From positions 3,888 to 67,887 of the forward strand of contig BDDD01001628.1 of NCBI GenBank assembly GCA_001972305.1: a stretch of DNA of 64,000 bases. The letters run 5' to 3'. The position numbers were made by a program, and so were the translations under genes. Positions within the stretch are counted from its first letter, which is position 1. Each line of letters starts with the position of its first letter. Below the pieces are notes generated by a model that did no database searches, was not told the origin of the DNA, and worked only from the letters and a program-made list of their open reading frames with translations. Source of the DNA: Cephalotus follicularis. Lineage: Eukaryota; Streptophyta; Magnoliopsida; Oxalidales; Cephalotaceae. Shown in pieces: positions 33,770 through 46,634 of this stretch.

Positions 33770-35170
33770 GTCATTCAATGTGTTTGGATCGCTGGTGAGA
33801 CCGTGGTTCCTTGGCTTGTGCTACAGCCCCATTATTGTCACGGTATATTACAACTGGACTGCTAATGGTAGGAATAACTCCTAGTTCAGTAATGAACTTA
33901 GGCATCCAAACACCCTCCTTGGTGACATCTGAGACTGCTATGTACTCGGCTTCTGTCATAGAATCCGCTATAGTCCTTTGCTTTGAACTGTGCCAGCTCA
34001 CAGCTCCTCCATTAAGTACAAAAACATACCCAGAGACAGATTTATGATCATCAGGATCACTATCAAAACTGGAGTCTGTTTAGCCCTCCAATTTTAACTC
34101 ACTATCCTTTCCATATATTAAGAAGATATCATGAGTCCTTCTAAGGTACTTCAGAATCCCCTTGACCACTTCCCAGTGCTTTTCACCGGGATCAGACTAA
34201 AATTGGCTTGCCATTCCCAAGACATGCGTGACATCAGGCCTAGTACATGACATGGCATACATGATCGATCCTACTACCGAAGCATAAGGTATCTGACTCG
34301 TGCGTGCTCTCTCTTCAGATGTCTGTGGAGACATCTTTCGAGAAAGATGAATTCCTTCACCTATTGGCAATAGGCCTCTCTTGGAATTCTCCATGCTAAA
34401 CCTTTTCAGCACCTTGCTGATGTACTGGCTTTGGGAAAGCCCAAGCAACCTATTGGATCTATCCTTGTAGATCCTAATACCCAGTATATAGGTGGCTTCT
34501 CCCAAATATTTCATGGAAAAATTCTTAGTCAGCCATATCTTTGCAGATTGCAACATTCCTACATCATTCCCAATGAGTAGGATGTCATCTACATAAAGCA
34601 CCAAGAAAGTGATGTTAGGTCCCTCTTGCTTCCGATAAACACAGGGTTCGTCTATATTTTTAATGAAATCAAAAGCTTTGACTGCTTCATCAAAATGTAG
34701 AATCCAGCTACGTGATGCTTGCTTTAGTCCATAGATGGACCGTTCGAGCTTGCACACCATGTGCGGATGCTCGGCAGATGTAAACCCCTCCGGTTGGGAC
34801 ATATAAATGTCCTCTTCAAAACACCCATTTAAAAATGCCGTCTTGACATCCATTTGTCATATCTCATAATCATAATGAGCAACAATCGCAAGCAAAATCT
34901 GAATGGATTTGAGCATGGCGACAGGTGAGAATGTCTCAGTATAGTTGATACCATGTCGCTGTCTATACCCTTTCGCCACTAATCGAGCTTTATATGTCTC
35001 GATCTTTCCATCTGCATTCATCTTCTTCTTGAAGATCCATTTGCAGCCAATAGGCACATGCCTTCGGGTGCTTCAACCAAATTCCAAACCTGGTTGGAGT
35101 ACATGGAATCCATTTTAGATTTCATGGCTCCTAGCCATGCCTCAGATTCAATGCTCTATACTGCCTCCTG
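33770..35170 (-). CDS. Copia reverse transcriptase and RNase H region
   Basis: From the right: RT motifs [14 protein letters not shown] (about 35050), [40 protein letters not shown] (34853), the catalytic [11 protein letters not shown] (about 34590), and [19 protein letters not shown]. Then come [12 protein letters not shown] and RNase H ([20 protein letters not shown], 34001; [20 protein letters not shown]). This order is diagnostic of Ty1/copia. Broken. Confidence 0.9.
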
Positions 35171-38100
35171 TGTCCTGTCCCGAACCTTGAGGAAACCCCC
35201 ACGACTCGACACGTGATATACCTTCCCTTTAATCCATTCATATCATATAAAACATACTCCAAAAAGTGCGATAAATTTAAAACTTAGATCAACCATATGA
35301 CATCAGCGGAATAACAATCCATATAAAAACTAACTCTTATAATTTCCCAAAAAATCGTGCATGATGTATTCGTTTATCGGACTATGCCCCCTGTAAAGGA
35401 AAACACATTTTATACGTTTGGCTCAGTCCTCAGCAAACCACACTCCCGTAGGAGGAAATCCACAGTTTAAACCATATCCAATACATCAACACACATATCT
35501 TAAGCACTACCACATGTCGGCAGGTCGATAGCTGAAAAAAACATATCTCTAACTCATCATTAGATTTGTCTCTTATACATAACAAGTCTTATAATTCGTA
35601 CAGATCAGATATCAAACACAAGGATCTTTTATACAACTCATGTACAAAATCATAAGCACAACCATATACAACATGGCTAACAAAATCTGCTATAGGAAAA
35701 CCCATCTGTCTCAGCCTGTCTCATTGCCTGCAATCCATCATCTGGGCCTGACCCATTCCATTAAAATGAAATGGGTCATCGACATATGGTCGTGTAGGTA
35801 TACTATATGCTATGTAATGCAACAGATATAATGATGTGTCATGTAATGCAACAGCATAATAGTATGTTATGCGTGCAACAGTATAACAATATATGCATGG
35901 CATGTCATATGCATGAATGCCAAGTGCTGCTCTAGTATACAAATCGTCCCTAAGCAGTGGTATACTTTGCTAGTCCTAGTATCACATCAAAGGCCATAGG
36001 CCTGCAGACACTCCATAAAACCATCCGTAACCATACCTTGGGAACAATCAATCCATAGGGTCAAGTACTTCTCTTCCTCTCCGGCCCGAGATTGTACCTC
36101 CACTGTCCATGCACTCTTCGTGCCATATCCAATGAAGCATAGGATAACACCGGTCACATGTCCCTGTCATAATGCTTATACCCGAAGGTACCAGCCCCTG
36201 AGGGGACCTGTGCGATCTACCACGAAGGAGACCTGCACGATCCACCTAATATCCCTAATACTAGTCCTGAAGGTACTAGCCCCTGAGGGGACCTGTACGA
36301 TCTACCATGAAGGAGACTTGCACGATCCTCCTGATATCCCTAAAATATGGCATACATCCATAATGCTTCATGATGGAAATGAAGATTATGAATGGGTTAT
36401 CAAGGTCGCAACCATAACAATCAACAGCCATAGCCGTACCATACCCATAATCCATAACCATATTCCATTTAAAAGATAGGGACCTACCATAAAGTATCGC
36501 ATAGGATCCATCCGTCAGAACTATTAAAAACCATTTCCATAGCCATAACCCTTTCCATAACCCATTTTCCATAACCATAAACCATTTCCCTCTTTGTTGG
36601 TCCCTATCGGAGTTGTAAAACAATGGAGAGGAAGTCTAATTAGGATATCCACGTCCAAATGTCCCAACTGAGCTATCCTAACCATTTATTGAAAAACCAT
36701 TTCAAAATCCATAAAACGATGGAAAGGAAGTCTAATTAGGATATCCGCGTCCGGATGTCCCAACTGAGCTACCATAACCATTCTTGAAAACCATTTGTAT
36801 AAAACCCCATTTTTAAGAAACTTTCTTAAAGATTCATTTTGAAGATAGATTTGTAGTTTAAAAGTGTTAAAATAGGATTTACATAGGTTACAAGGACTTA
36901 AGGAGGCTTCCTATAGAATCCATTTGGAGAGAAAAACATTTGGGTTGAAAACCATAAAATTTGGCTAAACAAAACAGGGGCTTTAGGCATTGACGCGTAA
37001 AGTTTAGGCGTCGACGCATAACATCTAAGCGTTGACACCTTGCGCTAGGCGTCGGCGATTAAGGCTTTGTGCCTTGGGCATCGACGCATGCATTAAGCGT
37101 CAATTGCTGGCAACACATAAGGCATCAACGCTTCAGCCTAAAGCGTTGACGCTTATGTCCCCTTTTTCCCTTACCGGGTTAACGCATCATGCTAGTTAGC
37201 ACGAGAACGCGAAGAAACACATATGGCGTCGACGCATAGCCAAGGCGTCGACGTTCTGGGCAATCAAGAACACGTCAACACGCACGAAGAACACGTTGAC
37301 GCCCTGGACCGCAGTCAACTGTAAAAATCGATCAAAACTGGTTTAAATCCGTTTAAAATTCAAATCAAAGGAAGCTATAAGCTTCAACCTTCCATTAAAA
37401 CTCAACCCAATTTAAAACCATTTAAAACCATATCCATAACCCTCAGATTGAGAGAAAACAGAGAATGAGTAAAAAGGACCCAACTCACAATTTCCTCTAA
37501 AATCTCCATTTTCCTCCGTTATAAACCATACCATGTACCATAAACCTTCCATCTAGCATGTATACAGCTATCCATTTAGCACACAATCATCAATCAACAG
37601 TCATGTCCGTACAATCCATTCAAAAGGCATGAATTTAAGCAAAATAGTATAACCTACCTGTTAGCAATTGAGCTTGGAAACCTCTTATCCTTGACCACTT
37701 CTTCACACTGCATATACAATACATTTCCATTACACTTTACACATAGGAAACGAACACTGTCACCACCAGAGCTCCGGCCAAATTCCCGCCAACGCACCGG
37801 GGCCCGACCGCGCCACCAATAGGCTCCAAACTGGCCTATCTACACCATGCTGTCGAAGACTCACTGTGACTCACCGTGAAACACGCTGTCATGGCCGGCA
37901 GTGAGTCCAACTCACTGAGTTGACTCTCCAGTCATCAACAACTCCGGCCACCTCACAAACTGACCTCCATAAGACCCGTTCTACACATCTCCACCTGAGA
38001 CTCACTGCGACTCGGTGCCAAACGCTGTGTCACAGGCGACAGCGAGTCGAACTTGTTGAGTCGACTCAGTCGACTGATTTTGACCTATTCAGGCTGAGAA

Positions 38101-38750
38101 ACGCCTCAACCACCGTCAAAACGGGTAGAGCTGGCCTTCCAGACGAAAACCGGCCCCATCCGCGACGCTAACGGCAGTGAAATCGCACGGCCGAAATGGC
38201 ACAGTATCAGGGAGAGAAAGAGAAAGAGAAAAGAAAAGAAAAGAAGAAAAGGAGATTACCGTCGGTTGAGGGCTTGCACCGCACGTCCTCCGGCCATCAA
38301 CGCTTTACCTGGCACCGTTCCTTCTTCTCCTGCTCGTACTGCTCTTTCTTTCTCTCTCTCGCGCTCTCGTCTCTTTTCTTTCACACAGGCGTGCTATGCG
38401 CCCGTGCTCCCTCTATCTCTCTCTCTCATTGGTTGCTCCCCTTTTTCTTTCTTAATTCTTTACCTTTCTTCTTGGTATTTACCAGCAAAATATTAAGGCC
38501 TCGGTCCTGTTTATTCTGCGCATTGCAATATTAATTAACCTAGCCGCCCACTAAAATAACCATGATAATAATGCGAACATTGGGCCTCAGGGACGCACAT
38601 TAAAAATGAGCTTTATTAGACATTTTGGGCTTTATAATTGTGGGCTTCAATGCGCAATGCCTTTTATTGATTTGGGTCTCCATCGGCTTTATTAAGGCCA
38701 TACACTGTGCCAATATCACAATAATTATTTATGAAATTTCAGACATTATA
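35171..38750 (-). repeat. Solo LTR B, gypsy, 3.58 kb
   Basis: Flanked by TCCTG on both sides (35166-35170 and 38751-38755). It starts TGTCCTGTCCCGAACC and ends CAGACATTATA, so the 3' terminus is TA rather than CA. It is a homologue of solo LTR A at 14854-17994 (shared CACATGTCGGCAGGTCGATA, GATAGGGACCTA, TTGTTGGTCCCTATCG). Where copy A has CAGT words this copy has CCAT (35990-36800). GCGTCGACGC words lie at 36980-37310. Frames such as 38196-38534 are low-complexity LTR frames. Confidence 0.88.
35749..35778. other. Near-perfect hairpin in solo LTR B
   Basis: 14-nt arms TGACCCATTCCATT and AATGAAATGGGTCA with a 2-nt loop and one mismatch at arm position 10, the same position as in the copy at 1205-1234. 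Confidence 0.7.
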
Positions 38751-38755
38751 TCCTG

Positions 38756-38932
38756 ATAGCTGGTAGGCTCGTCGTCTTCAACAACGTTGACCTCATCAGA
38801 ACCATCAATGAGGAAACCATATCTCTCAGGTGCTAATGGGATCCGACCTGATATCCTCAAAGGAGCTTTGCCTAACTGAGATTCATTCTTAGCTTGAGAT
38901 CCAATCTCAGCTGTGTCTGTTGAAGGTCCAAC
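38756..38932 (-). CDS. Copia linker before reverse transcriptase
   Basis: RISGRIPLAPERYGFLIDG and VEDDEPTSYQD are the conserved linker between integrase and RT in this copia group. It lies directly beside the solo LTR target site. Confidence 0.75.
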
Positions 38933-39529
38933 TGTTGGAACCTTATGGCAATTTGGCAATAAAATATCTAGATGCATCAAACCCTAATATATATATATAT
39001 ATATATATTGTGTGATTATCTCATGAATATCAAGCAATATAGTTCGTTTCTAGGATCTTTTGAGCATACATATATAGTTAGATATAAAGCAATAGGGAGG
39101 AGCAGGCAGAATTACTCACATAAATGGAGCGACTCCTTCCTTCTTCCGATGAGTCTTCTTGCTTCCAAAAGCACAGCTACTTGTTGAACGTATTAAACGG
39201 TTCCAGCTTCCAAGTATAGAAAGCCTCCAAGGTATCCACACAAAGCTTCAATTTCTAACACCAGGTTTCCCAAACCTTCAACTCTTAATTGTATATAAGA
39301 GAGAGGAGAGAAGACACCAAGAAAGAGCACAAAAACGTCCAACAACAACAACCAATAGGAAGGGGGGTGTGTTCTATATATTCTTGCTGCTAGACAATCA
39401 TATTAGAACACAAACTCTTACCCTATCATGCTTAGGGTTTCTTAATGCATTCAAGATTCTTCCTTAGATAGTCTTTCTCTCCTTTTTGACTTCTACTTTC
39501 TTTAATCCCATTCAGGATAATTAATCTCA

Positions 39530-39560
<31 letters not shown>

Positions 39561-39750
39561 ATCTCATTAAATATAATTAGGAAATAACATCCCATTTTTT
39601 TTCTCTCATCACGTGTTAGAAATATCATCCCGTATTGTGTGTGACCCTATGGGTTCACTATTACGCTGGCGTAGGATTAATATTGTGACGCTCACATATT
39701 TATTATCACATAAAAAATATTATCTCGAATATTTCGAAATAAAAGACATC
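38933..39750 (-). repeat. Copia LTR-like insertion
   Basis: In minus sense it ends GGTTCCAACA at 38933 and carries a TATATAAG-like promoter near 39295 and AGGGTTTC near 39430, consistent with a copia LTR. Two AT microsatellites lie at 38985-39008 and 39535-39560. The right limit is approximate, and no target duplication was found. The copia integrase C-terminus expected here is missing, so some host-element sequence was lost. Confidence 0.5.
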
Positions 39751-40437
39751 CTAGATCGAACCATGTCCAACAAGGTCCGATTCCTCCTTTCGGACAACCA
39801 TTATGCTATGGTATTCCAGGAGGTGTCTGCTGAGAAAGAATTCTGTTATCTTTAAGATAACCTAGGAATTCAGTGGACAAGTATTCACCACCTCGGTCCG
39901 ACCGAAGTATTTTTATTGACTTACCAGTCTGCTTTTCTACTTCAAGTCTGAACTTCTTAAATTTCTCAAAGGATTCTGACTTGTGTCTCATCATATACAC
40001 ATAACCAAACATAGATAAATCATCGGTAAAGATTATGAAGTAGACATAACATGTTTGTGCACTGACTGACATAGAACCACATACATCGGTGTGGACTAAC
40101 CCCAGTAAGTCCATTGCCCTTTCTCCTTCCCCGGAGAAGGGAGATTTGGTCATCTTTCCCAATAAGCAGGATTCACACGTTGGATAGGACTGAAAGTCCT
40201 GGATATCAAGAAGACCATCCTTAACCAATTGTGAAAGTCTAGCATCACTAAGATGTCCAAGTCTACAATGCCAAGTGTAGGTTTTATTTAACTCAGTTTC
40301 TCTTGGTCTTTTCTTATTACTTTGCTCTATGGACAGGACTTTAGATTGTGCAGTATTTAAAACAAATAATCTATTGTCGATAATACCATTACCAACACAA
40401 ACAATGTCAGAATATACAATACATCTGTCGAGCATTC
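39751..40437 (-). CDS. Copia integrase region
   Basis: From 40435: VGNGIIDNRLFVLN, then the GAG-pre-integrase motif TYTWHCRLGHLSDARLSQL (about 40280), CESCLLGKMTKSPFSGEGER, and the integrase core DLLGLVHTDVCGSMSV (about 40100), YFIIFTDDLSMFGYVYMM, ILRSDRGGEYLSTEF (about 39885). The longest open stretch is 209 codons. It ends abruptly at 40437. Broken. Confidence 0.88.
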
Positions 40438-41610
40438 ACACATGGTGTGCAAGCTCCAACGGTCCATCTATGGACAAAACAAGCATCACATAGCTGAAAT
40501 CTACATTTTAATGAAGCAGTCAAAGCTTTTGACTTCATCAAAAATGTAGATCAGCCTGGTGTTTATCGAAAGTAAGAGGGACCTAGTATCACTTTCTTAG
40601 TGCTATATGTAGATGACATCCTACTCATTGGGAATGATGTAGGGATGCTACAGTCTACAAAGATATGGCTAACTAAGAATTTTTCCATGAAGGATTTTGG
40701 AGAAGCCACCTATATAGTGGGTATTAAGATCTTCAGGGATAGATCCAATAGGTTGCTTGGGCATTCCCAAAGCCAGTACATCAGCAAGGTGCTGAAAAGG
40801 TTTAGCATGAAGAATTCCAAGAGAAGCCTATTGCCAATAGGCGAAGGAATTCATCTTTCTTGAAAGATGTCTCCTCAGACATCTGAAGAGAGAGCACGCA
40901 TGAGTTGGATACCTTATGCTTTGGCAGTAGGGTCGATCATGTATGCCATGTTATGTACTATGCCTGATGTCGCATTTGCCCTGGGTATGGCAAGTCGTTT
41001 TCAGTCTGATCCCGGTGAGAAGTACTGGGAAGTGGTCAAGGGAATTCTGAAGTACCTTAGAAGGACTCAGGATATCTTCTTGATCTATGGAAAGGATAGT
41101 GAGCTGAAATTGGAGGGCTTCACAGACTCCAGTTTTGATAGTGATCTAGATGATCACAAATCTGTCTCTGGGTACGTCTTTGTACTTAATGGTGGAGCTG
41201 TGAGCTGGCGCAGTTCTAAGCAAGGGACTATTGCAGATTCTACCACAAAAGCCGAGTACATAGCAGCCTCAGACGCCGCCAAGGAGGGCGTATGGATGCG
41301 CAAGTTCATTACTGAACTAGGAGTTGTTTCTTCCATTAGTAGTCCAGTTGTAATATACTATGACAATAATGGGGCTGTAGCACAAGCCAAGGAACCTCGG
41401 TCTCACCAGCGATCCAAACACATCGGGCAACGCTATCATTTGATCTGGGAGATTATTGGTATGGGAGATATTCAGCTTGAGAGGGTCTCCTTAGAGGAGA
41501 ACATAGCAGATCCACCGACCAAGGCAATGGGCACCAAGGCTTTGGAGCATCATCATGGGATGATGGGTCTAGGCTATAGGAGTTCATGGCTTGAGGGTGA
41601 AGTGGGAGAT
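40438..41610 (+). CDS. Copia RT (C-terminal half) and RNase H
   Basis: It starts at HMVCKLQRSIYG, then [17 protein letters not shown] (40604), [19 protein letters not shown]. RNase H follows, from [19 protein letters not shown] through [39 protein letters not shown] and NIADPPTKAM, stopping at 41616. The last 249 codons (40867-41616) are open. It is better preserved than the left copy. Confidence 0.9.
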
Positions 41611-43792
41611 TGTTAAAAGTAGTGACCTAACAAGCCATTAGATGGGCTGTCGTATTATATCTATCCTTGTATATAAACAATCTTATTCCTTTTATATATG
41701 ACATGTGCCAATTTGTTATGGCAATATCACTTGTGTTTTATCACTTAATTGAAGTAGTTTGTTATTTACCTACTTACGCTTGTGATGCCCTGACATAAGG
41801 TTGGATGCCTAGCATGGAGACTATGAGATTGGTTACCTTATTCCTTATGTTAAATTAGTTCCAAGTCATAGGTTCACTTTGTGGGCATTAGTGAACCGGT
41901 TAGACTTGCGCGTATGTTGTCTGCTCATGGAATTGGAGGATGGATTCTCTCACTACCATCTGTGTTGGACACTAGGGCAAATACGGAGTGCGCGCTGGGA
42001 GCATGTACACTGAACTGGACTCGCGTAGGAGACATTGTTTGGATAGTCACTATTCTCTTGTCAGTAATCATTCCTACTAGTTGCGATTGTGTATAACTGT
42101 TAGTCACTTAGCGAGTTCTCGAACTCGTCTGATCCTTAGACCTGAGCGACTGCTCTATATTGTATGGAGACGGTTATGCTTTGATCTCCACCTTACCCAG
42201 TTCTTGCGCAGGACTGGAAATTGGGTGGTCTTTGGGTATGATCGAATCTATACGAATATAAGCGAGCACGCAATGAGGGATTGTCACACCTGAGCGAAGG
42301 TGATCGACCCTATTATGGTCCGATTATACTTTGGACTTATGAAATCCTTGGCCAAGGTTGAGGTAGATTGGAAATTAGATTTTCAGAGAATCTGCCAAAG
42401 GTCCTAGTAATAATCAAATATTTTAGATATTAAGGTTTCATCTAGGGTTGACACGTATCCTTACCCTAGACCTCAATCGGGATCAAGTATGACAAGGGAT
42501 TATAGTACAAGTGAACCAACGACTTAGAAAATCTTAGGTTAATGTGTTGTGTAATAAATTATGGGAAAAATTAATTAGATTAATTTTTTATCTGGATAAT
42601 ATTAGATATTATTCCGAGTGCATTTAAATTGGTCTAGGACCATTTAGAATGGATAAACCGAACCCTAGGGGTATTTCGATAATTTATGAACACCTCTGAT
42701 TTTAACCAAGATTTTATAGGTCCCTGCTCAATAATGATTAGTTCTTTAATATGTTGGACATATTAAGTCTCGGTGTAATTTTATCAAATATCGGTTAAGT
42801 AGATTTTGTATCTTGTGGAAACACATTTGCCTGATCTTACTTAATCAATATTAGAAGGGATAATATAAGTTGGACTTATACTGATTTTGCTTGACCAGTC
42901 AGTCAAAGAGTCGATGCCTTCTAGGAAAGCGTTGACGCATTACAGTAGTCTAAGTATCGACACCTTCTGGGAAGCGTCGACGCTTATCACTAGTATAGGC
43001 GTCAATGTCTTTTAGAAAGACATCGACGTTTTTAGTGCCATGTTATACAAGTGTCGATGCTTTTATTGAAAGCGTCGACGCTTTGTGCTCGATGTGCAAC
43101 CTGTGCACGAACACACATCGTGGGCATGTTTTCTCTCTCATCTGCAGCCATTTTCTCCCGTCCATGCCTGATATGAACGCGTGAGGATCATGGCTTCATG
43201 CTTCCTTTGAGTCAGGACCATGATCTTATGTTAATGGGAGAGTGGGAGAGTGGGAAGTGTGGCTAGTAGAAGCATTATCTACAGAAAACGGGTCAGAATA
43301 TTAAGAGAGTTTTTGCTGGGCATTTTACAGTTTGTAACCTCTCTACACTTGAGAATTCCTTCACTTATAAACACCAAGCAAGTAACTTATCTAGGGTGGA
43401 AAGATTTTGGCTAAGTCTTGTCAATCTCAATTTACTCTCCTTAAGCTTAGAGAGAAAGAGTGAGTGCACATTATCTTTGTTCTTGCTGGTTGGAGTAGCT
43501 TCTGTACTAGGCACTTTGGGAGCAACTTCTGTGGTGTCTTCCCAAGCTTGTAGCGGCAGAGAAAGAAGGAGCCATCACCCGTTGGTATATATCTTGATCC
43601 TTCTTTACACTGCCATGTTTTATGTTTTTCCATTCTTGTGTGTGTCACCTATGCAAGCCTTGGTGACACCAATTCAACTATTGTTGATGATGTGGTGATC
43701 CTTGTGGCTTGTGTTCTTGCCATTATGGACTGGTTTTGTTTGTTTAGGGTGTTTTCCCGCTGCCATGATTATGCTTTTAAGTTTTGTTCTAC
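41611..43792 (+). repeat. 3' LTR of right copia copy, about 2.2 kb
   Basis: It starts TGTTAAAAGTAG after the polypurine tract. The end at GTTCTACA (43792) is a best guess. TATATAAAC at 41669 and TTATAAAC near 43365 are promoter candidates. Words of the GTCGACGC type lie at 42900-43090. Confidence 0.7.
42099..42206 (+). other. 108-bp LTR block identical to 32990-33097
   Basis: No differences in 108 bases against the inverted left copy. A perfect hairpin CGAGTTC (42112-42118) with GAACTCG (42121-42127) lies inside. Confidence 0.85.
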
Positions 43793-43829
43793 ACCCTTTA
43801 ACCCTAAGTCCATTTTTGGCTACAGAGAC

Positions 43830-45335
43830 GTTTTATCGTTTCCATCAAGGAGGAGACCAGAGATTAATACATCTCTGCAGGCGGAGTCCTCGACTACCAG
43901 GGATCACTCCAACGATCCTCGGCCCGAGCATTCCGAGCATGAACCAATGGAAGTGGATCACCTGGTAGATGCAGAGGACACCCGAGTGCGCTCCCACGCC
44001 TAGCGCAAGACGGAGGCCGTGCATAGGAGTAGGACGGCCCGTTCAGCCACATTGGCTGGGCAGTCTCATGTTTCTAGCAAGACTAGGAACATAGAGGACG
44101 TGGAGCAAGCCATGAACAAGAGGCTTGTCGAGATGGAGAGAAGGCTCCGAGGAGCCGAGCAGTCTAAGGGGTACATGTCTGAGGTACGTAATATCAGTGC
44201 CACTCCTTTCACATCCGAGATCATGAAGGAGCGTATCCCTAGAGGATTCTAGTTCCCAAGTCTCAAGGAGTACGATGGGTCCACGGATCCAATCCAGCAC
44301 GTGCGCTACTACCCCCAGGTCATGTTAGTGCACCAAGCCTCGAACGCGATCCTTTGCTGAGGATTCCCGGCAACACTGACTGGAGCTGCCCAGTCGTGAT
44401 ATTCCACCCTACCAGAGGGGTCAGTGGCGAATTTCGAGCAGTTTATGGAACTGCTTGTGGTCAAGTTCCTCAACAGCACCACGCAGAGGAGAAATTCAAC
44501 ACATTTGATCAACGTAGTGCAAGGGAAATATGAGTCACTGAGAGACTACCTCTTCAGGTTCAACAAGGAGTGTCTGACAATGAAAGACCTGGAGTCGTCC
44601 TTCGCTCTAGCATCTCTGAACAGTGGGCTAAAGGACAATTCTCCCTTCACCTTCTCTCTCATGAAGAAGCCCGCGGTGGATATGGTAGACATGCTGAGGA
44701 GAGCAAAGAAATATGTCAATGCTGAGGAGGCGATGACCGCTAGGAAACAAAAAACTTCCTGGTCGGGTCATCAGGTGGAGAAGGGGGAGCACTCACAAAG
44801 TGTTCCCGAGAAGAAAGAGAAGATGAAGGAGAGGTCTGAGCTACCAAAGGATGACCTCAGGCACAAGCTTTCCAAAAGGGAGGAATCCCCAAAAGGGGGC
44901 ACTCCAATTCCTAGCTACAATAATTATGCTCCCCTTTTGGAAACTCGAAGCAGGATACTTGCAGTAGAGAAGGACAAAGTCCTGATTCAATGGCCAGCAC
45001 CATTGAGATCCGCGCCAGAGAAGAGGGACTCAGATAAATATTGCCGATACCATCGTGACCACGGGAACGATACGGAGGAGTCCTGGCACTTGAAGAATCA
45101 GATTGAGGACATGATTCGTAAGGGTCATCTACGCAAATATGTTAACAGGAATGCTCCTTAGGAAAGGAGGGAGTGCAGAGAAGAAGTTCCACAACAACCC
45201 GAGAAGCAACAGCCCAGAAGTGTCATCCACACTATCTCTAGAGGGGTCACGTCCGGGGGCAACCATAAGAGGTCTAAGAAGGCCTATGCAAGGAAGACCT
45301 TTGCTGTGCAACAGTACCAGCAGAGCAAAAGGTTG
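43830..45335 (+). CDS. gag region (Tat)
   Basis: A charged N-terminal segment is followed by ATPFTSEIMKERIPRGF near 44195, FPSLKEYDGSTDPIQHV near 44252, and the gag core ANFEQFMELLVVKFLNS (44425) with GKYESLRDYLFRFNKECL. A Lys/Glu-rich segment follows, then the Tat-specific CRYHRDHGNDTEESWHLKNQ near 45040 with a Cys/His pattern. The 245 codons from 44424 are open. The frame continues toward QQSKR at 45320, where the SIRE-like element interrupts. Broken upstream. Confidence 0.87.
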
Positions 45336-45340
45336 AAGAC

Positions 45341-46634
45341 TGTTGGTCCACAAAAAGTAACCAAGAGGGGGGTGAATTGGTTATGAGGAAAATAACCTCC
45401 ATTTTTAAGATTAAAAACAAGAATGATAATATCAATCAAAACACACATGACAATAAAATAATTTACAAATAAAGTAAAGAGTAAGAGAAGAGAGATGCAA
45501 ACTATTTTATAGTGGTTCGACAAACCGTGCCTACGTCCACTCTCCCAAGCCGCACTTGAGGTTCCACTAGAATGTAATCCCCCGATCACAAACAGTAACT
45601 CTGGATTTTTACAAGTTCAATTCTAACTTGAATTTTTGTGAGCTAAATTCTAACTCAGATTTTTAAAGCTAAATCCTAACTTTTGAGTAAGGTACTAACG
45701 ACCTTGGGTTACACAAATAAGAGGTTGTGTGTTTGTGTTTTCTTTCACCTCTAAAAGGTTGTATATGAAAATGATATCTCATAAAACAATATCAAAAGAT
45801 ATAACAAGAACAAAAGCTCTTAAGAATGATAAAACACTTGTAGGTTTGCTTTGATACTTTGCTTGATTCTCACTTGATTTTGATTGATGAATTCTTGATG
45901 AATTCAGCCTCTATTTATAGTCTTTAAAATATTGTAGCCGTTTCTAGAGTCCAGGAATCGTCAGAGAGCCGTTTGAATCAAGTATGGAAAGGATCACACC
46001 ATTTCAGCACCTTCATTTCTTACAGATTTCATGTCTGGCTGTCATTGGTGTTGATGTGTACGCATGGCGTTGACGTCTATCTCCGTATGCGTTAACTCAT
46101 GTGGCTTTCTACGTTGATACTCCAAGCTTTTCTTCAGCTTTAGCTCAATTCATGTTGACGCTCATACATGGCGTTGACGTTAATATCATTTGAGTTGACT
46201 CCATAGTATCTTCGCGTTAATTTCCAAACTCACTGTCCAAAATGTGCATCATTTGCACTGACGTCTTGATATGGCGTTGACGTCTAAAGACAAGGTGTTG
46301 ACTCCACTTGTTTTCTGCGTTGACGTTCAAGTCTCCATCACATTTTGACGTTGACGTCTTCCTCAAGGCGTTGACGTAAATCATAAGTTTCCCAGCACGT
46401 TGACGTGGATAATGAATGACGTTGACGAGAATCATCCTTTCAAGCCCAGAACATGTACTTATTCTCAGCACGTTGACGCCTATATCATAGTTGTTAATGC
46501 CAATAGTTCTGATATGCAAGTTTTAGCTTTCTTACAATGCAAGTTAACTTGGTTAAAGATTCCTTCACATCAAACAAACACATTAGGTGCTTTGTAATCA
46601 TCAAAACAAGGATTGTAACATATAAATGTCAATA
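45341..46634 (-). repeat. 3' LTR of pol-less SIRE-like element
   Basis: Starts TGTTGGTCCAC and ends TGTCAATA. TATAAATA on the minus strand at 45919-45912. GTTGACG words, nearly all on the plus strand, fill 46040-46500, just upstream of that TATA in element sense. Confidence 0.9.

Larger units (their letters stand above)
31598..40437 (-). mobile_element. Ty1/copia element, 3' half, minus strand
   Basis: Reading right to left: integrase region (40435-39751), RT region (38932-38756, then 35170-34197 after a solo LTR), RNase H (34001-33770), polypurine tract, 3' LTR (33592-31598). It inserts into the gypsy gag at 31597. Its 5' half is absent: at 40437 it abuts a second copy of the same family in the opposite direction. 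It carries two insertions (35171-38750 and about 38933-39750) and some internal loss. Broken. Confidence 0.8.
40438..43792 (+). mobile_element. Ty1/copia element, 3' half, plus strand
   Basis: Same family as the left copy but in opposite orientation, starting abruptly inside RT. Parts: RT (40438-40960), RNase H (to 41590), polypurine tract AGTGGGAGAT, 3' LTR (41611 to about 43792). The LTRs of the two copies are too different to have come from one insertion event. Confidence 0.8.

Noticed and set aside
31598-43792. One giant inverted-repeat transposon
   Set aside because: The outer LTRs differ too much, the centre is not symmetrical (integrase on one side, RT on the other) and each half is an ordinary copia 3' half.
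46217-46519. 100-codon minus-strand frame in the SIRE-like LTR
   Set aside because: Produced by the GTTGACG array; the second LTR copy has only a shorter, altered frame and no domain is evident.
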